A DNA stretch of 64,000 nucleotides from Flavobacteriales bacterium UBA1494 (lineage in GTDB: Bacteria > Bacteroidota > Bacteroidia > Flavobacteriales_E > Vicingaceae): positions 1-64,000 of the forward strand of contig CAJJAT010000026.1 in NCBI GenBank assembly GCA_905182175.1, read 5' to 3'. Every line of letters begins with the position of its first letter. Within the stretch, counting starts at the first letter, position 1. The notes below the pieces were generated by a model. That model was not told the DNA's origin and made no database searches. It saw nothing but the letters and a program-made list of their open reading frames with translations. Of the stretch, positions 18,470-26,579 are shown in pieces. The translations under genes and the position numbers were made by a program.

Positions 18470-19702
18470 ATGGTGAAACGATTTTTTAAATGAGCATTTA
18501 GAATATTTCTAGCGCTATTATTTCTATTGGCGCTTAACTATGGTGTATTTCATTTATGGGAGTATGGTATACAGGAGCTAAATATGTTAAATACTTAGCT
18601 GAGAATGGCGAAACCGTCGCAATAGATCAGAATTTTTCATATAAATTGATGGAATCAGATATTGAAAATAGCAAATTGATTTTAGCAGTCGAAATTTATG
18701 GAATTGATCAACCTCAGAAATTTGATGTTGATTTTTTTAAATACCTACATGAAAATCATAATGTAAATCACTACTTAGCGGAACTCGATTTTGTGCAAGC
18801 TAATTTTATGAATGATTTTTTAGAATCTGGAGATGAAGAGTTATTAAGTTCTGCTCAAAAAAAATGGGCAGTTATGCAAGGAAGGAACAACCAAGATTAT
18901 TTCGATAAGTATTTAGAATTACATGCGTACCACAAACAACTTCCTGAAAATAATAAATTTGAATTCATTGGAATTGATAAGCTTCAAGATAGTCCATTAC
19001 TTTAAACTTATTTAAAGCGCTTTTCTTTAGACACTGAGTTAGAGAATTCGAGCACGATCAAAGACGAATTGCTTTTAAAAAAATAGAAGTAATGAAGGCT
19101 CATTATTCACAGAGCCCTGATACAATGTTTATTCTTTCACATTTAGAAACAAACATAAAATATGTTCAAGATAAACTACACAAAGAAGAAGAAGGTCTAT
19201 TTCAAAACTTCCCCAGTTTATATAAACACTATAAACATAGAGGAAACTAGAATCTACGGCTATTTTGGTTTATATCACGCCTTTCAATATAGAGTAAACA
19301 ACCAACACCCATTGGCCTCAAAAATTAGATTATCTGACTTGAAAAATAGTGTCTATGAATTTTATGATGAACGATAGCTATATGGTTATGCCAAGCAATC
19401 AGCTACCTGAATTTATGAGAGATGGAACCAACTATATGAGGCTACCTGTTACTGAAAATAACATGCTGATTATGTATGTTTACAGTATTAAGGATTTTAA
19501 GCGAAACACTCCTTTAAAGAATAAAACTTTGATTAAAATGAATGGTGGCGATAGTCCTTATTCTAATTCAAGCAGATTAAATACAACCATTGAATTGCTG
19601 CCGGTTACAGATGTTTTTAAAATGACGGATAAGGGAAAGCTTTACGCGCAGTGCCCTGTTTTTGTTCGAAATTCAGATTGGGCGGAACCTATGAAAGAAT
19701 AA
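18470..19702 (+). pseudogene. Decayed erythromycin-esterase/ChaN-like secreted protein
   Basis: Three open pieces in different frames together make one gene of about 400 codons. The ATG at 18470 starts MVKRFFK, hits TGA, then continues in the same frame as a membrane leader (AFRIFLALLFLLALNYGVFH) to about 18590. A second frame, 18556-19005, holds ILAVEIYGIDQPQKFDVDFF, YLAELDFVQANF and FEFIGIDKLQDS. The pattern of a strand followed by E.HG-like residues recalls erythromycin-esterase/TraB-type proteins, where LGE.HG is usual; here it is AVEIYG. The third and fourth pieces at 19162-19377 and 19349-19702 cover the C-terminus. At least three frameshifts plus one nonsense codon are needed. Confidence 0.6.
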
Positions 19703-20017
19703 ATGGTTGTACCCTTATGAATTCTTAATAGCTTTGCTGAGCTTTTTCTCGTCATTAAAGTAAAATTGGAAATCTAATTTTAACTTACTCCGTTTCTGTT
19801 TTAGTGTTATTTGAGAGTTTTTATAAAAATTAAACCTATACATAGACTATCGATTATATTCAAAAACAAACGCATAACTAAATCTTATTAGCAGGCTAAA
19901 TGCCTAGATTATTTGTGTTCAATCTTATTTATAAAATCTAATTTTGAAGAGCGCTAGAGTAAAAGAACGGATGGATAACATTACATTTATCCCCCGAAAT
20001 AAAAAATAAGAAATAAC
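19703..20017. other. Intergenic region, no gene seen
   Basis: About 315 AT-rich bases with many stops. No hairpin, repeat or coding remnant is recognised. Confidence 0.45.
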
Positions 20018-20341
20018 ATGACAAGTAATACGGAAAAGCCATCGCCAGAAGCAAAAGCACTCTCCCTTTTTTTAATGGCTTATAAAACAACAAGCCCAGG
20101 TTATAAAGAGAAGTCTAAACGGATTAATAGACTGTGGAGTTTAGTATTAAAAGAAGAATTAAGCGGAACTGAGTATATGGAAGAGGTTCAAAAAACCTTA
20201 GCATCGTATGGTGGTTATTCAGAAGTTGTGGAGAAAACTGTTCGTTATTACATTGAAAAAACAGGAGAATGGACTTTAAAAGGTGATGATAAATATTGTT
20301 TAGATGCTCAGAACTTTGCTGATAAAATCTTGAATGAATAG
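20018..20341 (+). CDS. Hypothetical 107-residue cytoplasmic protein
   Basis: The frame is intact, with good codon use. It starts MTSNTEKPSPEAKALSLFLM and is predicted to be mostly helical, with balanced Lys and Glu and no signal peptide or membrane segment. One Cys and three Trp are present. I do not recognise a family. It is an apparently intact gene inside a long run of pseudogenes, which makes it worth testing as a recently acquired or conserved small gene. A weak purine-rich stretch (aaaataagaaataac) precedes the ATG. Confidence 0.6.
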   Translation: MTSNTEKPSPEAKALSLFLMAYKTTSPGYKEKSKRINRLWSLVLKEELSGTEYMEEVQKTLASYGGYSEVVEKTVRYYIEKTGEWTLKGDDKYCLDAQNFADKILNE

Positions 20342-20639
20342 CATGTCTGTTAGCTATGGTTTAAACCTAACTTGAAGCTAGAAAACACCATTCCGAAATG
20401 GTACAATTTAGTTACATGTCAGTTACAACTATTAACACCTAATATAGGAAGATATTAATCCACATATACGCAGAGTAATTGATATTTTTATCCTCATGCT
20501 TAACTCATTTTGATGGAGGGTTAATTACACAAGAGCCATAACCTATAATGCAGAAGAATAAGTACAATCAAAAACTAGACTAATCATTGAGCCTTTTTAG
20601 ACAGATAGATTCATTTTACAGTATCGTTAAAAAGAAGAG
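20342..20639. other. Intergenic region, no gene seen
   Basis: Nothing recognisable on either strand; stops are frequent in all frames. Confidence 0.4.
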
Positions 20640-21362
20640 TTCTAGTTGATTTCATTTTGGGCGCTTATTTATTTTTATTCTAATTTTTATCCAATAATTG
20701 GATACTGAATAATTTGAATTCACCAATAGACTTGCATTTTTATCAGGATTTGGAATCCTTGCTATTTTTAGTTTAAATTATTCACAGTGGTATTGAAAAT
20801 CTTGGGTATCAAATTGTAAATAGATTTTGATTTAACTCTTATGAAATAAATTCTACGCTATTCTTTACCCTTTGTGGGAACGTCATCTATTTATACAATC
20901 ATATCATTATAAACAAGAAGTAATATTCTACCCAAACACATCGCGTTTATTTCCAAAATATTGTGATTTTATTGATTCCAATAATCCACATCATTCTTTT
21001 TTTTAAGACAAAATTTTGGCGAATGTATTGTTCCATTTTCTAACAATACAATTTTAATAACTAGCGAAAACAGAACTAAAATACTAAAGCTTGAAAAAGA
21101 AGAATTACGATACATTTAAGCGGTAGAAAGCTTCATTAAAATAGCCTTTGTCATTGCGGTAAATAATCCTTTCTCTGAAATATTTAGCCAAACCTTCTCA
21201 AACGTACAGAGGCAACCGCCTTTTTTAGAAAAGTACCACAGGTCCTACTTTGTTACTGTTGCAAATAGCAAAAGCAATTCCAAATGTGCAAAAATTTCAT
21301 TTCAGCAAGTAAGGGGAGAATTCCGCGTTCTAAGAAACATTATAAAAAATAAATCTACTTAA
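20640..21362 (+). pseudogene. Decayed LytTR-family membrane regulator
   Basis: From about 21042 to the stop at 21360-21362, one frame encodes a LytTR DNA-binding domain broken by a single TAA at about 21117. It reads LEKEELRYI, stop, AVESFIKIAFVIAV, then FLEKYHRSYFVTVANSKSNS and a final FRVLRNIIKN. The L.yi.a..nY..i and fl..HRSyiVn landmarks are characteristic. Upstream, several frames hold membrane-like segments (LVDFILGAYLFLF, VILLIPIIHIILFF). This suggests the common Bacteroidota type with an N-terminal multi-helix membrane domain. Multiple disruptions show the gene is dead. Confidence 0.65.
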
Positions 21363-21472
21363 CAGTAAAGTTGGCGCCCTTCACGTTAACTTATATATTC
21401 CTAAAAACCCGTATCATTTCATCACTATTTATTGATCCACAATAGAATAAACTTCATTTGAAGAAATGATTC

Positions 21473-21760
21473 ATGCAAATAAATAACAAAATAATGTTTT
21501 TATCGCTTTCCATTCTTCTAACTTCAGCTCGTGGGGTAAGTCAAACGAATAAAATAAAAATCACGTTCATTAGCAATTGTAGGTTGCACATGACGAACAA
21601 TATTAATGTTATTTATGCTGATTTCCCCGATCGTTTATAGCCTTTATAAACTGACAGATTCAATCCATCTGAGTTGAACAGTTTAAAGGAAAACTCTTTT
21701 TTATTTCTACCCACAAACATTTATATAATTATTCTATAGGAAATATAAAACCTATATTCA
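21473..21760 (+). pseudogene. Decayed secreted MBL-fold metallo-hydrolase
   Basis: The ATG at 21473 opens MQINNKIMFLSLSILLTSARG, a signal peptide. It is followed by VSQTNKIKITFISNCRLHMT and ADFPDRL and ends at a TAG near 21639. This matches the N-terminus of secreted metallo-beta-lactamase-fold proteins in which a strand is followed by NCG.. and .DFPY. Further right, a different frame reads FFISTHKHLYNYSIG, which corresponds to the metal-binding THKHxDHYS motif with the second H and D altered. Only about the first third of the gene remains. Confidence 0.6.
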
Positions 21761-22370
21761 AGACATAATGATGTCAAAAATATAAGCGATAATTTAATAA
21801 GTAACTAATTATTAACTGAATATATAAAAATATCAGTTAAGGAGTAAATTTTTAAACACATAGAAATTTCAAAATATTTCGATACTCTTGGCTATCCTAT
21901 GCATATTATTGACCTGCTTGCTGCAACTAATATATTAAGTCCATTACCATTCATACTACCCTAACAAAAGGTTTGCAAGAGTTTGGTTATGCCTAAGTCT
22001 TCTTCGATTTTATGCTGTATTTATTGCGACCAGATAGTTAACAAACGTGTGACGGCTGCAGTAATGGCAGCCTTACTTGTGCTAATCTCATCTTTTACTT
22101 ATAAAGAAATAGCATCGCTTTAATCAAACCATATAAAAAAACTGCTTCTTTGTTCCATCTGATAGATGAGGCTTTTTTGTAACCAAAAATTAGTCTGATG
22201 ATAGTAAGAGATAAACTTTAGAAATTTACCATTAGAGCAATTTATTTAGGAGCTTTACTACCTGCCCATTCATTTACTCAATCAATTTATCACACCGTCT
22301 CCATTTCTAGTTCACAAATATGAATTTTAAATAAGGGATATCGTTCAACTAAACAAGAAGTTAATTTGAG
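21761..22370. other. Decayed coding stretch, family not recognised
   Basis: Short open pieces on the plus strand (for example MHIIDLLAATNILSPLPFIL near 21900 and RVTAAVMAALLVLISSFTYK near 22048) look like membrane helices of a small integral membrane protein broken by stops. A DoxX-like protein is conceivable but not demonstrable. A weak hairpin ccatct-gat-agatgagg followed by T6 near 22154-22177 may be the old terminator. Confidence 0.4.
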
Positions 22371-23360
22371 TTATCTTTTAAATATTTTCTGCACATGTTC
22401 ATTACTTCTAACCAAGTACATTCCTTGTTTTAAATCACTCAAATTAAAAACAACTTTACCATTTGCCTTTATTTCACCAGCCGAGGTATTCACTAGCGGT
22501 TTACCGTCTAAACTGTATATCTGAACTTGACCAATATTCTCTTCAGAGAACTCAACAGTTAAATTTTCATTGAATGGATTAGGATATACAACTAACTCTC
22601 TACTAGAATTCTTATTAACATTACCAAATATGGGACGGAAGTATTTATATTTCCCATCATAATCAGTCTGTTTTAAACGAAAATATGTCGGCACGTCAAT
22701 CCCAGTTACATCAACATATTTATAATTTAATCTCTTTGATGAGTTACCTGCACCATTAACCTCACCGATAACCTCCCATTCTTTTCCGTTTATAGATTTT
22801 TCAATTGAAAAATAATCGTTGTTTATTTCAGCTAGTGTTTCCCAAAAAAACAAAATCCTTTTATTGCTTTCAACACTTAAAGTAAAGCTCCCAAGCTCAA
22901 TGGGCAAACCTGAACTAGCACTATAACTTATTCGTTGGCTAGATATTCCGGGTCCATGAATTTCAAGATCTAAATCGACACATTGTCTGTCCGAAACAGT
23001 GGTTGTAGCGCAATCAAGATCACCCGTCCATGGGTTACTTGTTGTTCTGTTAGTTCCAGAACTATTGCTGCCGTTATTCGGTAAATTAAAATATAAACCG
23101 GAAGAGCTTCCACAAGTTAAATAACCTTGTAGCGTATATAAGTTACCTTGTGGCGTTCCAGAAAATACTATATCGTAAGAAATTTCGATATTGTAATTGT
23201 AACCCCAAGGGCAAGAAGTCGGTGCTACTATAGCAACAGGTTCTAAACTCACGTTTACAGTGTAAGGAGTGCCGCTGGTAGACGATATTGAGCATTGAGA
23301 AAAAGAATTTAACGTAAAAATAACGCTCACCAACACACACACAAAAAATTTTTTCTTCAT
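22371..23360 (-). CDS. T9SS cargo protein of unknown function
   Basis: The start is taken at the ATG at 23360 (MKKKFFVCVLVSVIFTLNSF), which begins the signal peptide; an upstream ATG at 23384 adds only 8 residues. The mature protein is Ser/Thr/Asn-rich for about 160 residues. It then has the typical linker GLPIELGSFTLSVESNKRILFFWETLAEINNDYFSIEKS-type fibronectin-like region. The C-terminal about 75 residues form a T9SS type A sorting domain: VVYPNPFNENLTVEF, QVQIYSLDGK, LKQGMYLVRS and a basic end KIFKR. The protein should be exported by Sec and T9SS and anchored or released at the surface. The N-terminal region is not recognised. Confidence 0.85.
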   Translation of the reverse strand: MKKKFFVCVLVSVIFTLNSFSQCSISSTSGTPYTVNVSLEPVAIVAPTSCPWGYNYNIEISYDIVFSGTPQGNLYTLQGYLTCGSSSGLYFNLPNNGSNSSGTNRTTSNPWTGDLDCATTTVSDRQCVDLDLEIHGPGISSQRISYSASSGLPIELGSFTLSVESNKRILFFWETLAEINNDYFSIEKSINGKEWEVIGEVNGAGNSSKRLNYKYVDVTGIDVPTYFRLKQTDYDGKYKYFRPIFGNVNKNSSRELVVYPNPFNENLTVEFSEENIGQVQIYSLDGKPLVNTSAGEIKANGKVVFNLSDLKQGMYLVRSNEHVQKIFKR

Positions 23361-23551
23361 TTCAAAGAATATTACGAACATCAAAAAATAAGGTTACAAA
23401 TTTATGCATTTTATATTGTTTACAGCAATTCTTTCAGGTGAATACGTTAGTTATTAGTTGGATATAATATGTAAAGTCAATTGGCCCCTATTTTGTTCAA
23501 TAAAATATATCGGAACTTAGCGACGTAACAATTTGATGAAATTTAAGACGA

Positions 23552-24430
23552 ATGCAACACACCATCTCAAACTCTCAACTAAAAGTTAACATCTTTGACA
23601 GAGGCACTGAAATTTGTAGTTTAAAATCAGTTCAAAGCGGCACAGAATACATGTGGAATGGAGACCCTGATATTTGGGGAAGTCACGCTCCGGTTCTTTT
23701 CCCTGCTATTGGTTCGTTTAAAAACGATGAGTGCACGATAAATGGGAAAGTCTATAATATTCCAAAACATGGTTTTATTCGGAACAACGAGGACATAGCG
23801 TTAAGCCACAAAACAGAATCAGCATTGCATTTTACATTAAACTATTCTGAGAAAACATTAGCTGTATTTCCCTTTAAATTCAAGTTCTACATTTCGTTTG
23901 AGTTGTACGGCAAGAAGCTAGTAATTTCACATAAAGTAGAAAATTTAGACGATCAAGAAATTCACTTTTCTTTGGGTGCTCATCCTGCTTTTAAATGTCC
24001 TATTAACAATAATGAGGAATACGCCGATTATTACCTTGAATTTGAAAAAACCGAGCATGCAGAAAGAACTTTGCTTTCGCCAAACGGCCTGATCTCAAAT
24101 GAAACAGAATTAATACTTGACAACACCAACATTTTGAACTTAACCCCAACTCTTTTCAAGGACGATGCTTTGATTTTCAAAAATTTAAAATCGAAAAAGG
24201 TGCGTTTAAAAAGTAGGACTTCTGATCAGGTGCTAACGGTTAGTTATTCAGACTTTAAGTACTTGGGAATTTGGGCAAAACCTAACGCCCCGTTTATTTG
24301 CATAGAACCTTGGATCGGCATTGCAGACCATGAAAATACAGATGGAGATTATCTTAAAAAAGACGGTTTAATTGTATTGCCAAAAGCTGAAGTATTTGAG
24401 GCGAGTTATGAGGTTGAGATTGAAGAATAA
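23552..24430 (+). CDS. Aldose 1-epimerase family protein (YeaD-like)
   Basis: The 292-residue protein has the galactose-mutarotase-like beta-sandwich. Visible segments are SGTEYMWNGDPDIWGSHAPVLFPAIGSFKND (about 31-61), PKHGFIRN (the catalytic His region, near 74-81), SLGAHPAFKCP (second His), and the C-terminal WAKPNAPFICIEPWIG. Members interconvert alpha and beta anomers of sugars or sugar phosphates in the cytoplasm. A decayed partial second copy of the C-terminus lies at 25945-26118. The gene converges on the DUF983 gene across a 10-bp inverted repeat. Confidence 0.9.
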   Translation: MQHTISNSQLKVNIFDRGTEICSLKSVQSGTEYMWNGDPDIWGSHAPVLFPAIGSFKNDECTINGKVYNIPKHGFIRNNEDIALSHKTESALHFTLNYSEKTLAVFPFKFKFYISFELYGKKLVISHKVENLDDQEIHFSLGAHPAFKCPINNNEEYADYYLEFEKTEHAERTLLSPNGLISNETELILDNTNILNLTPTLFKDDALIFKNLKSKKVRLKSRTSDQVLTVSYSDFKYLGIWAKPNAPFICIEPWIGIADHENTDGDYLKKDGLIVLPKAEVFEASYEVEIEE

Positions 24431-24464
24431 ACTTTTATAAGCCACTTTAGTTTTCAACCTAGCT

Positions 24465-24498
24465 TTTGTATGGTAAGCTGAAGAGGAAACCATACAAA
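24465..24498. terminator. 10-bp perfect inverted repeat between convergent genes
   Basis: TTTGTATGGT (24465-24474) and ACCATACAAA (24489-24498) are exact complements with a 14-base loop. They lie between the epimerase gene and the convergent DUF983 gene. No strong T-run follows, so it may be a bidirectional stem-loop that protects 3' ends more than an intrinsic terminator. Confidence 0.5.
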
Positions 24499-24535
24499 CA
24501 ACATAAAATGGTTTAGTCCTTACTTGTAAAACACA

Positions 24536-24904
24536 TTAGGGTTTGAAAAGGTACATCCACACCATTCTAGATAATCGAATGTTTAAAAACATCAATAAGA
24601 TTAATACAGGTAAAACTATAAAAACGATTCTTATATCAAATAGTTTTTCGAAAAACTGCTGTGCAATCAGATAGGTTACAATTGATTCTCCAATGGTAAA
24701 TGCATAACTAACATACAATGCCCCTATAAAAAACCCTGGCTCTATTTCAAATTTATAATTGCAATTTGGACAATTAGTGTTCATTTTTGGAAACCCTACA
24801 CTAAAGTAAAAGCTTTTATCCCGAAATACTTTTCCCTGATCACAACAAGGGCATTCATTGTTTACTATTTTTCGAATAGATTTCAACATGTCAATTTTTA
24901 ACAA
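24536..24904 (-). CDS. DUF983 zinc-ribbon membrane protein
   Basis: The 122-residue protein carries an N-terminal zinc ribbon with CPCCDQGKVF (C18-C21 region) and a second pair NCPNCNYKFE. Two membrane helices follow (about 62-82 and 90-112). This is the standard DUF983 layout. The function is unknown; the domain is widespread in Bacteroidota and Proteobacteria. It is divergent from an AraC regulator 64 bases away, which may share a control region. Confidence 0.88.
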   Translation of the reverse strand: MLKIDMLKSIRKIVNNECPCCDQGKVFRDKSFYFSVGFPKMNTNCPNCNYKFEIEPGFFIGALYVSYAFTIGESIVTYLIAQQFFEKLFDIRIVFIVLPVLILLMFLNIRLSRMVWMYLFKP

Positions 24905-24968
24905 AATTAAGACATCACATGTGTTAAAATAAGCGATAAATTCGCCTTTAATAACACAATAAAGACAT

Positions 24969-25850
24969 TTGATAAAAAACTATCCTATTTATGATATTAA
25001 ATCCTTCAACTGTAATCTACATCTGAATGAATTGTACATCAATACATTTAAAAGTCATCTGTTAGAACATAGTTTTATTGAGAATTCACACCGACATAAT
25101 TTTTATTTACTTGTATTTTTTACGCAAGGAACTGGAATTCATAAAATTGACCTTGATACGTATGAAATTATTCGAGGAAGTCTTTTTATACTGAAGCCAG
25201 GTCAAGCACACAGTTGGAAATTATCAAAAGATATTGATGGTTACATCGTTTTTTTTAATTCAGAAATTTACGAGCTTTATTTTGGAACAAAAAAAATTGA
25301 AGAATACCCATTCTATCAGTCCTCCAAAAATATACCCCACATTCATTTTAAAGAAAAGGAAATAGATCAGATTGAACCCTATTTTAAATTATTGATACAA
25401 GAATGTCGGACAGAAAAATCAGGAAAATCAAGCAAGCTACTGAATCTTATAGATATCATTCACATAGAGGTTGCACGAAAACATCTTATGGAAAATGATT
25501 ATACTTTTCAACCTTATTCTAGTAAAATGAAAATTTTTAACAACCTACTTGAAATCAATTTTGCAAACGAAAAGGCTCCCTCTTTTTATGCAGCAAAAAT
25601 GAACATTAGTCTCAAACACCTCAATCGAATTTGTAAAGATTTAGTTAATAAAACGGTAACAGAGATAATTACTCAGAAAGTAATTCTAGAAAGCAAGAGG
25701 AGATTAACATTTAGCGACCGCACCGTTAGTGAAATTTCTGAAGAATTGGGGTATTTGAATTATTCCTACTTTACCCGACTTTTTAAAAAAAGTACAGGGT
25801 TTACTCCTTCTAAATTTAGAGTTGATTTAAAGAAAGAAGATTGGTCGTAA
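24969..25850 (+). CDS. AraC family transcriptional regulator
   Basis: The 293-residue protein starts at a TTG giving MIKNYPIYDIKSF. The N-terminal cupin-like sensor region (about 1-160) includes HRHNFYLLVFFTQGTGIHKID and LFILKPGQAHSW, typical of ligand-binding AraC regulators. The C-terminal 100 residues are the double helix-turn-helix: FYAAKMNISLKHLNRICKDL and TVSEISEELGYLNYSYFTRLFKK followed by STGFTPSKFR. The effector is unknown. It is divergent from DUF983 and could regulate that gene. Confidence 0.92.
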   Translation: MIKNYPIYDIKSFNCNLHLNELYINTFKSHLLEHSFIENSHRHNFYLLVFFTQGTGIHKIDLDTYEIIRGSLFILKPGQAHSWKLSKDIDGYIVFFNSEIYELYFGTKKIEEYPFYQSSKNIPHIHFKEKEIDQIEPYFKLLIQECRTEKSGKSSKLLNLIDIIHIEVARKHLMENDYTFQPYSSKMKIFNNLLEINFANEKAPSFYAAKMNISLKHLNRICKDLVNKTVTEIITQKVILESKRRLTFSDRTVSEISEELGYLNYSYFTRLFKKSTGFTPSKFRVDLKKEDWS

Positions 25851-25944
25851 AAGATGTCTTCTCCAAGTATTAGATGCGTTTTTTAAAAAGAAGAATATAA
25901 AATAATCTAAAAATCTCAGCTTTTAGCAGCGCACATGAAATCAA

Positions 25945-26118
25945 GTTTTAACCGTATGATTTTAGAATTTTAAATATTTGGGCGGTTGGGCAAAACCGAA
26001 TGCACCTTTCGTTTGCTTGGAACCTCGGCTCAATATTGCAGACCATAAAATAGTGATTCCTTGTATAAAAGACGGCTTAATTACATTGACAAAAGACGGG
26101 GTTATAGAGCCGATTTAA
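25945..26118 (+). pseudogene. C-terminal remnant of a second aldose 1-epimerase
   Basis: One frame reads FKYLGGWAKPNAPFVCLEPR, then LNIADHKIVIP, DGLITLTKDGVIEPI and a stop at 26116-26118. This aligns with the C-terminus of the intact epimerase at 23552-24430 (FKYLGIWAKPNAPFICIEPW and the residues after it). Upstream, VLTV is followed by two stop codons where the parent reads VLTVSYSD. Only about 55 codons survive. It lies 1.5 kb beyond the intact gene, on the same strand, with DUF983 and AraC between. Confidence 0.75.
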
Positions 26119-26386
26119 AGGTTCCTGATTAGGTAGGGATATGATAGCGTATTTTAAATTGAAATTTAGGTTACCAGTTTCTTAACAAATTGTTGAAAAG
26201 CAATGAAAAACTAAAGCTCCCAACCTCTTCATTTTTAGAATTTATAGTCATTTTTGAGATAAATAATACGTAGATTCGTTACATAAAAATTTATCATTTA
26301 CAGGTAATATGATGCATTCCAACAAATTTTTGAAATACATTTATTAGCGGATAAATAAAAGGAATAGTTAAACAATTATTTGTGCC

Positions 26387-26419
26387 AAATCCCTCTGCTT
26401 TCGCAGAGGGATTTTTTAT
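26387..26419 (+). terminator. Strong rho-independent terminator
   Basis: aaatccctctgc (26387-26398) pairs perfectly with gcagagggattt (26403-26414) around a 4-base loop and is followed by a T-rich tail. It lies between the epimerase remnant and the helicase gene. It probably ended the transcript of the lost gene and now insulates the helicase. Confidence 0.85.
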
Positions 26420-26579
26420 TTTACTCTTTAATTTTTTTAAGTTAAAATAGTGTGTAACCTATTCATAAAAACGCTAAATCAGATCAATTTCAACTGCATT
26501 TTACTCAGGTTCTTTCTTAATTTTCCACCTTTTGAAAAACTCCAATTTCAAGACTTATTTTCCCTTATAAATTCCCACT

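Noticed and set aside
22371-23384. Start at 23384 for the T9SS protein
   Set aside because: The ATG at 23360 gives a normal signal peptide (MKKKFFVC...), while the upstream ATG adds a non-signal extension.
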